Of a DNA stretch of 64,000 nt, positions 35,531-42,511 are shown piece by piece (the first letter of the stretch is position 1; each line of letters begins with the position of its first letter). The notes beneath the pieces were generated by a model that was not told where the DNA came from, searched no databases, and was given only the letters and a program-made list of their open reading frames with translations. Origin of the DNA: Pseudomonadota bacterium. GTDB taxonomy: Bacteria > Desulfobacterota > Desulfovibrionia > Desulfovibrionales > Desulfovibrionaceae. The position numbers were made by a program, and so were the translations under genes. The stretch is from positions 1 through 64,000 of the forward strand of contig JAEZYD010000003.1 in assembly GCA_023419375.1 (NCBI GenBank). Reading direction: 5' to 3'.

Positions 35531-35565
35531 ACACCCCGTCAACGTGGAAGGCGTTGGCGGGGTGT
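35531..35565 (+). terminator. Terminator after flgH
   Basis: ACACCCCGTCAACG pairs with CGTTGGCGGGGTGT over 14 bp with one G-U; the T-run behind it is short (TTTGCGTG). It ends the flgF-flgG-flgA-flgH unit. Confidence 0.6.
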
Positions 35566-35880
35566 TTGCGTGAAGTCACCAGAAAAACAGCAAATCAGCC
35601 TGCTTTCTTCTGTGAGTTAATGCTCCTGGTTCCTGATTACAATGTGCTAAAAAATTATAGAAAAATAGTCGTTATTTTTTACTATTATATTTAGCTAGTT
35701 ATCTGAGCGGATAAAAAGAAATGCGTAAAAAATATGTGAAAAATTGCGCAGCTCCTTGACCTAAGGATTCTTCCATTCTATGTTGATCGCAGTTCATTGA
35801 GCCCGTAGGCTGAAGATCAAGGGCCCTGCGCCGAAGCCCTTTGCTTGTTTTGTCTGTGTCCCGCGAGGGATTTGTGGGCG

Positions 35881-35916
35881 AAATAAAAAAGCTCCTGAAT
35901 CTTGCGATCCAGGAGC
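35881..35916 (-). terminator. Minus-strand terminator within the candidate RNA locus
   Basis: On the minus strand GCTCCTGGATC-GCAA-GATTCAGGAGC (11 bp, one G-U) is followed by TTTTTTATTT, a textbook intrinsic terminator. No protein gene on the minus strand leads into it. Confidence 0.7.
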
Positions 35917-36070
35917 CCCGGCGGAGAGTGGATTCAAACACCCGTCTGGCAATGCCAGTTTCGGAGTGTCCATATACAAGTGTCAGCGCCATAAGGCGTT
36001 GACGTTCTTGTTGGTTTTTCCAGCCTCCTCCTGCGAACCAGACTGTTCTGCCGCAGCCTGGTTCCTATCC

Positions 36071-36104
36071 AAGCCCCTCCGTTACCCACGGGGGGCTTTT
36101 TTAT
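36071..36104 (+). terminator. Plus-strand terminator of the candidate RNA locus
   Basis: AAGCCCCTC pairs with GGGGGGCTT (9 bp, one G-U) and is followed by TTTTTATT. Confidence 0.65.
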
Positions 36105-36346
36105 TAGCATGCTCATGGTAAAAGGCCAAGCCCTGTCTTTTCTCTATTTCTTCTTTGATAAAAAAGTAACAATTTCATTCTCATACCTGTCAGAGCATCA
36201 AAAGCGCCGTGTTGCTGTCGCCTTACTGGCGTAAACTGGCTTTGGCCGGGCTGCAAGCGGCAGATACTGTTGCATTGGATTCAACGTGCGTTGGGTTTGC
36301 TCATGCCGGGTTTGTATTTCCACTGGCGGCAGGCCTTCTGGCCGTA

Positions 36347-36375
36347 TTGCGCCCGGTGGACGCAGGGCGTATAGT
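36347..36375 (+). promoter_or_regulatory. Promoter for the sugar cluster
   Basis: TTGCGC (36,347), a 17-base spacer, and TATAGT (36,370) lie 37 bp before the probable aldolase start. Confidence 0.45.
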
Positions 36376-36412
36376 AGAGAACGTTTTTCGTAATCTTCAA
36401 CCCTGCGGCGGC

Positions 36413-37216
36413 ATGCCGCTTGATATGACTGTACATGAAATTCGCGCTCGGCTGGCGGCAGACAAGGCCACAGTTGGCACATGGTTGCAATTGCCCTCGC
36501 CTGACGTGGCCGAGCTTATGGCCCGCGCCGGTTATGACTGGGTTGCTGTTGATATGGAACACGGCTCTTTTGGCCGCACCGGGCTGCCGGATGTTTTTCG
36601 CGCCATCGAATGCGGCGGCGCGGCTCCTTTCGCGCGCCTTGGCGAAGCCAGCAAAACCCAGATCAAGGCCGCGCTGGAAGCCGGGGCTCAGGGGCTTATC
36701 TTCCCCATGATTGAAAGCCGCGCGCAGCTTGACCGGGCCATTGATCTTTCTGTGTACCCGGGGCAGGACACCTGGCGCGCTGCGGGTGAAACCGCGCCCG
36801 AATATCGCGGCGTGGGCTACTGCCGGGCCAACGTGTTTGGCAAAAATTTTGACGAGTACCGCGCCAGTCGCGCGCCAGAGATATTTTTGGTGGCCCAGAT
36901 CGAGCACATCCGCGCGGTGGAAAATCTGGAGGCCATTCTGGCGCATCCCCGTCTGGATGCCATCATGGTCGGCCCTTACGATCTTTCGGGTTCCATGGGG
37001 CTTACGGGGCAGTTTGATCACCCGGACTTCAAAGCTGCCATGGCGCGGATTGCCCAGGGTTGCGCCAAGGCAGGCGCCCGCATGGGCCTGCACATTGTGC
37101 AGCCCGACCCTGCGGAGCTTGCGCGCCAGATTGCCGCAGGCAGCCGCTTTATCGCTTATGGCATTGATTCGGTCTTTTTGTGGCGGGCGGCTGAACGCCC
37201 CAATTCGGGAGAATAA
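36413..37216 (+). CDS. HpcH/HpaI-type class II aldolase
   Basis: This metal-dependent aldolase family makes or cleaves 2-keto-3-deoxy (sugar) acids with pyruvate. Motifs are GTWLQLPSPDVAELMARAGY, WVAVDMEHG (general base and ligand region), QIKAALEAGAQGLIFPMIES, and VAQIEHIRAVENLEAI with GPYDLSGSMG. All are typical of HpaI and related enzymes. The frame stays open back to 36209, but that region reads unlike the family and contains the promoter. ATG at 36413 or 36425 is preferred. In this cluster it may build an acidic sugar for the cell surface, which is inference. The next gene starts 3 bp behind it. Confidence 0.8.
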   Translation: MPLDMTVHEIRARLAADKATVGTWLQLPSPDVAELMARAGYDWVAVDMEHGSFGRTGLPDVFRAIECGGAAPFARLGEASKTQIKAALEAGAQGLIFPMIESRAQLDRAIDLSVYPGQDTWRAAGETAPEYRGVGYCRANVFGKNFDEYRASRAPEIFLVAQIEHIRAVENLEAILAHPRLDAIMVGPYDLSGSMGLTGQFDHPDFKAAMARIAQGCAKAGARMGLHIVQPDPAELARQIAAGSRFIAYGIDSVFLWRAAERPNSGE

Positions 37217-37218
37217 CT

Positions 37219-38133
37219 GTGAATATTACCGTCTTTGGCGGGTCCGGCTTTCTGGGCTCGCATATCTGCGACAAGCTTTCTGAAGCCGGGCATGCGGTCA
37301 CCATTGTTGACCTGCATCCCTCGCCCTTTTTGCGGCCCGACCAGACCATGCTTGCAGGCAATATTCTGGATGAAGAAACCGTCAACCGCGCCGTTGCCGG
37401 TGCGGATATGGTCTTCAACTATGCTGGCATTGCCGACATTGGCGAGGCCAACAACCGCCCGGTGGACACGGCGCGTATCAACGTGCTGGGCAACGTCATG
37501 GTTCTTGAGGCCTGCCGCAAGGCTGGCGTGAAGCGCTATGTTTTTGCCAGTTCCCTGTACGTGTACGGCAAGTCCGGCGGTTTTTACCGTTGCAGCAAGC
37601 AGGCCTGCGAACTGTATATTGAAAACTATCAGGCCATGCACAACCTGCCGTACACCATCCTGCGTTACGGCTCGCTGTATGGCCCGCGTTCCGACCGCCG
37701 CAACGCCATCAACAGGTTTGTTTACGAGGCTCTGGCCGACGGCGCCATCACCTACTACGGCGCGCCCACGGCCCTGCGCGAATACGTGCACGTGGACGAT
37801 GCCTCGGCAGCCACCCTGGCCGTGCTTGACCCCGAGTTTGAAAACCAGAACATCATCATCTCGGGCAACCAGCCCATGCGTGTGGGCGATCTGTTCAAGA
37901 TGATCGGTGAAATGCTCGGCAAGGAACTGACCATCAATTATCTGAATGATCCCAACAGCGGGCATTATCAGGTCACGCCCTATGCCTTTATGCCCAAGGT
38001 GGGCCGCAAGCTGGTGCCGCCGCTGACTGTTGATCTGGGGCAGGGCATCCTGCGCGTGATGGAAGAAGAGCACAAGGAGCTGCACCCCGAGCTGGCGTCT
38101 GAGGGCGGATACCTCGTATCCACCGACGACTAG
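37219..38133 (+). CDS. NAD-dependent epimerase/dehydratase (extended SDR)
   Basis: The 304-residue product has the Rossmann motif GGSGFLGSHI at residues 7-16, SSLYVYG, the catalytic YRCSK (Y-x3-K), and ILRYGSLYGPR, all marks of nucleotide-sugar epimerases and dehydratases (GalE/RmlB type). The substrate cannot be told from the sequence. The start directly follows the aldolase stop, so the two are translationally linked. It should modify a sugar nucleotide or an acid sugar in the same pathway. Confidence 0.8.
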   Translation: MNITVFGGSGFLGSHICDKLSEAGHAVTIVDLHPSPFLRPDQTMLAGNILDEETVNRAVAGADMVFNYAGIADIGEANNRPVDTARINVLGNVMVLEACRKAGVKRYVFASSLYVYGKSGGFYRCSKQACELYIENYQAMHNLPYTILRYGSLYGPRSDRRNAINRFVYEALADGAITYYGAPTALREYVHVDDASAATLAVLDPEFENQNIIISGNQPMRVGDLFKMIGEMLGKELTINYLNDPNSGHYQVTPYAFMPKVGRKLVPPLTVDLGQGILRVMEEEHKELHPELASEGGYLVSTDD

Positions 38134-38234
38134 ACCTGGGAACGGCAGTTGCCGCAAGGGCATGCGTCCGTTTGCGGCATGATTGGATGCAGTTTTTTCG
38201 TACACAAATTATCGAGGCCACAAGGAGCCGTCAG

Positions 38235-39005
38235 ATGAACATCATTGCCATCATTCCCGCGCGTATGGGTTCCAGCCGTTACCCCGGCAAACCGCTTGCC
38301 CTTATCCACAACGTTCCCATGGTGGGGCATGTGGCCTTTCGCACGGCCATGAGCAAGTGCCTTTCCGCCACCTATGTGGCCACCTGCGACGAGATCATTG
38401 AAAATTACTGCAAGGACGCCGGGCTCAAGAGCGTCATGACGGGCGACCATCACGTGCGCTGCTCCACGCGTACCGCAGAAGCCCTGCTGAAAATCGAAGC
38501 AGCCACCGGTCAGAAGGCCGATATCGTTGTGATGGTGCAGGGCGATGAACCCATGGTGCGCCCCGAAATGATCGATGCCGCCGTGGCCCCCATGCTGGCG
38601 GATCCCTCCATCAACGTGGTCAACCTGATGGCCGATATGGATACCCTTGAGGAATTTGAAGACCCCAACGAAGTCAAAGTCGTTGTGGACCATTGCAACA
38701 ACGCGCTCTATTTTTCGCGCGAGCCCATTCCTTCGCGCAAAAAAGGTTCGGACAAGGTGCCCATGCGCAAGCAGGTCTGCATCATTCCCTTCCGCCGCGA
38801 CTATCTGCTGCACTTCAACGAACTGCCCGAAAGCCCGCTGGAAATTTATGAATCCGTGGACATGATGCGCATTCTCGAGCACGGCGAAAAGGTGCACATG
38901 GTGCCCACCGATTGCCGCTCCTGGAGCGTGGACACTCCTGAAGATCTGGCCCGCGTGGCCCGCCTCATGGAAGGCGATGATCTTATGAAGGAATACCGCA
39001 AGTAA
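38235..39005 (+). CDS. KdsB-like CMP-sugar-acid cytidylyltransferase
   Basis: The 256-residue product activates a keto-deoxy sugar acid with CTP. It starts NIIAIIPARMGSSRYPGKPL, the nucleotide-binding motif of KdsB, and has VMVQGDEPMVRPEMID. The KdsB substrate motif, normally H-x-S-G-T-D-R, is replaced by HHVRCSTRTAEAL, so the sugar may not be KDO. The ATG at 38235 follows ACAAGGAGCCGTCAG. Together with the aldolase it suggests synthesis and activation of an ulosonic-acid-like sugar. Confidence 0.78.
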   Translation: MNIIAIIPARMGSSRYPGKPLALIHNVPMVGHVAFRTAMSKCLSATYVATCDEIIENYCKDAGLKSVMTGDHHVRCSTRTAEALLKIEAATGQKADIVVMVQGDEPMVRPEMIDAAVAPMLADPSINVVNLMADMDTLEEFEDPNEVKVVVDHCNNALYFSREPIPSRKKGSDKVPMRKQVCIIPFRRDYLLHFNELPESPLEIYESVDMMRILEHGEKVHMVPTDCRSWSVDTPEDLARVARLMEGDDLMKEYRK

Positions 39006-39809
39006 ATGGCGGGCGAGCTTAATTCCTCCCCCGTACAAGGGGATAAAGCCGCTGACGGTTCAAAAAGCGCAAGCGCCGTGGGAGCACAAGCCCACGGCGC
39101 TGCCGCCGAAACCTTGGTATCGGCAGGGTCGTCTGCTCAACCTGAAGCCCAGCCCGGAGCAAAGGCCGAACATAAGGCAGTACAGCCAAAACCCCATGCA
39201 GGGCCAAGGCTGTTCAGACGCGTGTCGGCGGCGCTTGAAGAACTGTGGCTGGCCGCCTTTGCCTGGATCCCCACGCCTGTGGGTATTGCCTTGCGACTGT
39301 TTGCCTGGCGGTGGCTGTTTAAAAGCTGCGGTTCGGCGCGTTTTGGCACGGGCCTGAGCCTTGCGGGCTGCCGCAATATGCAGATTGGCAACGGCGTGCG
39401 CATGGGGCGCGGCTGTTTTGTTACCGCCTCTGACGGCGAACTGGTGCTGCACGACTGCGTGGCTCTCTCGCCCAATGTGCATGTGGGGGCAGATGCGGGC
39501 CGCATAGAAATCGGCGCGCAAACCGCCGTGGGGCCGGGCACGGTTATCCGCGCGGCCAACCACTGCATTGCACGTCAGGATGTGCCGATCATGCATCAGG
39601 GGCATGTCCCCGGTCAGATTATTATTGAAGAAGACGTGTGGATTGGCGCCAACTGCGTCATTACGCCAGATGTGCGCATTGGCCGCGGAGCTGTGGTGGG
39701 CGCTGGCGCTGTGGTTACGCGCAATGTGGCCCCCTTCAGCATTGTGGGCGGCGTTCCTGCCAAGCTTATCGGCATGCGTGGGCAGGGCGGTCAGAAGCAC
39801 TGGGATTAA
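39006..39809 (+). CDS. Hexapeptide-repeat acyltransferase
   Basis: The 267-residue product has a low-complexity Ala/Gln/Lys-rich N-terminus (to about residue 70) and then a left-handed beta-helix: repeats such as IGNGVRMGRGC, IEIGAQTAVGPGTVI and IIEEDVWIGANCVI, ending VGAGAVVTRNVAPFSIVGGVPAKLIG. This matches the LacA/WbbJ acetyltransferase group, which modify sugars with acetyl-CoA. Start and preceding stop are adjacent (TAAATG). The N-terminal extension is unusual. Confidence 0.8.
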   Translation: MAGELNSSPVQGDKAADGSKSASAVGAQAHGAAAETLVSAGSSAQPEAQPGAKAEHKAVQPKPHAGPRLFRRVSAALEELWLAAFAWIPTPVGIALRLFAWRWLFKSCGSARFGTGLSLAGCRNMQIGNGVRMGRGCFVTASDGELVLHDCVALSPNVHVGADAGRIEIGAQTAVGPGTVIRAANHCIARQDVPIMHQGHVPGQIIIEEDVWIGANCVITPDVRIGRGAVVGAGAVVTRNVAPFSIVGGVPAKLIGMRGQGGQKHWD

Positions 39810-39888
39810 CGAGAGCCTTTCATGCTGAAATGCTCTGGCAAGGTGGGGCCATGTCGCCCCGGAATCGAACAGCTTTTCAAGGAATATT

Positions 39889-40524
39889 ATGTCACTGCAA
39901 TGCCTTGTTTTTGACTGCGATGGCGTCATTCTTGACAGCGTGCCCGTAAAAACACGGGCCTTTGGCCGTCTTATGGAACCGTTTGGCCCCGAGGCGCGCG
40001 ACCGCTTTTTGATGTACCACAAGGTGCACGGCGGCGTGAGCCGTTACAAGAAGTTTGAGTGGTTTTATGCAGACGTGCTGGGCAAGACCATAACCCCTGA
40101 GCAATCAGAGGAACTTGGCAACCGCTTTGCCGAATATGTGCTGGACGAACTGCGCCGTTGCGAGCTGATACCCGGCATTCAGGAAACGCTTGATTCCTGG
40201 CGCGGCAAGCTGCCCATGTTTGTCTGCTCCGGCGCGCCGCACGAAGAAGTGCTGGCCGTGCTGCGCGAGCGCAAGCTGGATGGCTATTTTGACGCCATCC
40301 ACGGCTCCCCGCCAGCCAAGGCCGTGCTGCTGGCCCAGATTGTGAACGGGCAGAAGCTTGACCCCGCCGATGTGCTCATGGTTGGCGACGCCCCCACAGA
40401 CAGGGACGCAGCCGAAACCGTGGGTACCCAGTTCTACGGCGTGGGGCCGGAGCTCAAGGGCGGCTCGTTCCCCTGGGGCGAAGACCTCACGGGCCTGAAC
40501 GCCTGGATAGCTGCCCGCGCCTAG
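39889..40524 (+). CDS. HAD-superfamily phosphatase
   Basis: The 211-residue product has HAD motif I FDCDGVILDSV (D-x-D), motif II VCSGAP, the lysine in SPPAKAVLL, and motif IV MVGDAPTDRDAA. It is of the phosphoglycolate-phosphatase type with an alpha-helical cap. In KDO-like pathways a HAD phosphatase removes phosphate before CMP activation, so a role in the same cluster is likely. The start follows CAAGGAATATT, 79 bp behind the acyltransferase. Confidence 0.8.
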   Translation: MSLQCLVFDCDGVILDSVPVKTRAFGRLMEPFGPEARDRFLMYHKVHGGVSRYKKFEWFYADVLGKTITPEQSEELGNRFAEYVLDELRRCELIPGIQETLDSWRGKLPMFVCSGAPHEEVLAVLRERKLDGYFDAIHGSPPAKAVLLAQIVNGQKLDPADVLMVGDAPTDRDAAETVGTQFYGVGPELKGGSFPWGEDLTGLNAWIAARA

Positions 40525-40613
40525 GAATCCTGCCTGCTGGCAGATTTATAACTCCTTGTAACCACTACTGAACGTCCTGCATTACAACGCGGGACGTTCG
40601 CTCATATACGCCG

Positions 40614-41609
40614 ATGAAAAAATTCGTTCTTGCTCTGCTGCTGGCCCTGAGTGTGGCTCTGCTTGTGACCGCCTGCGATTCCGGCAAAAAGGAAGAAGGC
40701 GCAACCGGTAAGCCCGTTGTCGAATCCTCCTCCAGAGCGCCAAAGGCGGAAACTGCTGCCCAGGCGCAAACTGTGGAAGAAGTAAGCCCGCCTCCCAGCC
40801 CGGAAGAACTGGACAGGGCAGACAGGCTGGTGGCTTTTTCCAACGCTGCTTCTATGGCGCTGGCAACGGGGCGCTTTGCCCAGGCCGATGTGCTGGCGGC
40901 CTACACCAAGTATTATCTGGCAGAGTGGCAACTGGCCAAACGCCCGGAGCTGAATACGGATCAGGATGCCGCCCTTACCCGCCGCCTGACGCCCCCGGTC
41001 AGCCTTTTTACCCCTGAGCAGACCAAAAAAATGGCCGCCTGCGTGCAGGACATGAATAAGGCCATCGTGGACATGCGGGCTGATTATCGCCTGCTCGAAA
41101 AATACGTGGCCGACGAGAGCATTCAGGATAACGGCGCCAAGGGCAAGGCCCTTGCTGCAGAAATACTCAAGGGACATGCAGCCTTTATTGCTGCCCGCGA
41201 TGCCTATATGGCGATTGTGGAGGGCGAGGCTGCCCCGGCAGAAGATATCTTGCTGCGCAACCATCCGCTCAAGCGACAAATTCAGGCTGCGGAACGCATC
41301 TTTGCCGTGTTTGGCAAAACTGCAACCCTGCTTACCCCCAGCAAGACGGACAGAGATGCGCTGAAGGCCCAGCGTGACGAGCTTGCAGCAGCCATTGCAG
41401 ACGGCGGGCGGCCTCCCTTTATGGCAGCGCCGGAACTGGAGCGTCAGTACCGCGCTTTTCTCAAGCAGGCAGGCAGCTACGCGCAGCTTTTTGACCAGGG
41501 GCTTGAAGAAGAGTTTTACGTCCCCGTGCGGTTTGAAATGAACAAGGCCGCTCTGGCAAGCCGGGCCGCCTACAATGATTTTGTCAAGGTTGCCAACCAG
41601 ATGCGCTGA
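40614..41609 (+). CDS. DUF3829-like lipoprotein
   Basis: The 331-residue product has a lipoprotein signal with lipobox LVTAC (LALSVALLVTACDSG), a disordered Lys/Pro/Glu-rich linker, and an all-helical domain from about residue 60 (SNAASMALATGRFAQADVLAAY). This fits the DUF3829/YiiG type. The function is unknown. It is anchored in a membrane, outer membrane more likely than inner because there is no Asp after the cysteine at position +2 except CDS, which does place an aspartate there; in E. coli this would mean inner-membrane retention. Confidence 0.65.
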   Translation: MKKFVLALLLALSVALLVTACDSGKKEEGATGKPVVESSSRAPKAETAAQAQTVEEVSPPPSPEELDRADRLVAFSNAASMALATGRFAQADVLAAYTKYYLAEWQLAKRPELNTDQDAALTRRLTPPVSLFTPEQTKKMAACVQDMNKAIVDMRADYRLLEKYVADESIQDNGAKGKALAAEILKGHAAFIAARDAYMAIVEGEAAPAEDILLRNHPLKRQIQAAERIFAVFGKTATLLTPSKTDRDALKAQRDELAAAIADGGRPPFMAAPELERQYRAFLKQAGSYAQLFDQGLEEEFYVPVRFEMNKAALASRAAYNDFVKVANQMR

Positions 41610-41677
41610 CGAGTCAATGTTCTGACTGTGCGCGGTGATTGTTTTGTAACATGCTGTAATTTAATGATTAGGTTTGT

Positions 41678-41694
41678 TTGGCAAGGCCTTTGCA
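41678..41694 (+). promoter_or_regulatory. Sigma54-type promoter upstream of the YbjQ-like gene
   Basis: TTGGCAAGGCCTTTGCA matches the sigma54 consensus closely, with GG (41,680-81) and GC (41,692-93) 10 bases apart. It lies 57 bp before the gene at 41,752, and no other gene intervenes. Confidence 0.65.
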
Positions 41695-41751
41695 GATTAA
41701 ATGTAAACGGGTGTCAATTACCCGAACATCCATCTGATCTGGAGGTTCAGC

Positions 41752-42171
41752 ATGTTTTTTTTGCTGGGAGGCCACGATAAAAAAAGCCGCAAGGCCGAGA
41801 GAACTGTGGGCATTTCTGACGCAAGCGCCAGAGTGCGTGAGGTTTTTCTGGCCGGACGCTTTCCTGTGGTGACAACACATCAGGTGGAGGGGAGGCGTAT
41901 TGCCAAGGTGCTCGGCCTTGTCTGTTGCCGGGGGTTTGACTCGGAAGAGGCCTTTTTTGGCATGGCGGCAAGGGCCATGAACAAGGGCGCACAGGCTATT
42001 GTGGGCTACAATGAAAACGTGGCCTTTCACCCCGATGGCAGCAAGTATTTTTCCTGCTTCGGCACTGCCGTAATGTTTGAGTATGATCCTGCCGACCCGG
42101 AATCATTGCCGCTCATGCTGCAACAGAAGTTCAAGGCGCAGGAACAATCCGGCCTCAGTGAAATCATCTGA
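41752..42171 (+). CDS. YbjQ/DUF74-like protein, 139 aa
   Basis: The domain FPVVTTHQVEGRRIAKVLGL, followed by CCRGFDSEEAFFGMAARAMNKGAQAIVGYNENV, resembles the heavy-metal-binding YbjQ/UPF0145 fold (V-T-T-x-x-V-x-G-x-x-I). A 20-residue basic N-terminus (MFFLLGGHDKKSRKAER) precedes it. The role is unknown. A close sigma54-type promoter suggests regulation by an enhancer-binding protein, perhaps with motility or nitrogen genes. A terminator follows 22 bp behind. Confidence 0.6.
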   Translation: MFFLLGGHDKKSRKAERTVGISDASARVREVFLAGRFPVVTTHQVEGRRIAKVLGLVCCRGFDSEEAFFGMAARAMNKGAQAIVGYNENVAFHPDGSKYFSCFGTAVMFEYDPADPESLPLMLQQKFKAQEQSGLSEII

Positions 42172-42193
42172 TCTGGCTGGTCGTTATATATGC

Positions 42194-42226
42194 CAAAGCC
42201 CCCGTTCACTATGAGCGGGGGCTTTG
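42194..42226 (+). terminator. Terminator after the YbjQ-like gene
   Basis: CAAAGCCCCCG pairs perfectly with CGGGGGCTTTG over 11 bp, followed by CATTTG. The 285 bp to the next gene hold AT-rich leader sequence but no gene. Confidence 0.7.
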
Positions 42227-42511
42227 CATTTGTAAGAGGGAATGCCCGGAGCAGCATTGGAAGCGATGCCTGGCGGCAAGAAACCATGCGGGGAAAGCAA
42301 CAAAGGATTGCGTACGATGGACAGTATCTTTCTTTAGATTAATCGACATGCTCGGTGGTTGCATGAACAAAAAATAAAATCTGTGCCCCAAGGCTTCACA
42401 GTCTATTGCAACTTTTGAGAAAAGCATGCAATAATGGTAAAAAGAATATCAAAGATGTATGACTACTATAGGAAATAAGCTATTTTATAGACTATTTACA
42501 AGCAAAAGGGG

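Larger units (their letters stand above)
35756..36104 (+). ncRNA. Candidate structured RNA between flgH and the aldolase gene
   Basis: There is no credible protein here. TTGACC (35,756), a 17-base spacer, and TATGTT (35,779) make a plus-strand promoter with a start near 35,791, and a terminator lies at 36,071-36,104. The roughly 310 bases between contain perfect hairpins, among them GAACCAG/CTGGTTC and CTGGC-ATT-GCCAG. A minus-strand promoter (TTGGCC, 17 bases, TAATAA, near 36,105-36,133) with a terminator at 35,881-35,916 would give an opposite RNA of about 210 bases. I do not recognise an RNA family. Confidence 0.35.

Noticed and set aside
35890..36040. tRNA or tRNA fragment in the stretch behind flgH
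   Set aside because: On the minus strand TTTGAATCC...CTCTCCGCC recalls a tRNA-Ser 3' end, but no matching acceptor, D-arm or anticodon arm could be found.
36228..36262. Sigma54 promoter ahead of the aldolase gene
   Set aside because: GG and GC are 10 bases apart, but the TTGC part is absent and a better sigma70 match lies closer to the gene.
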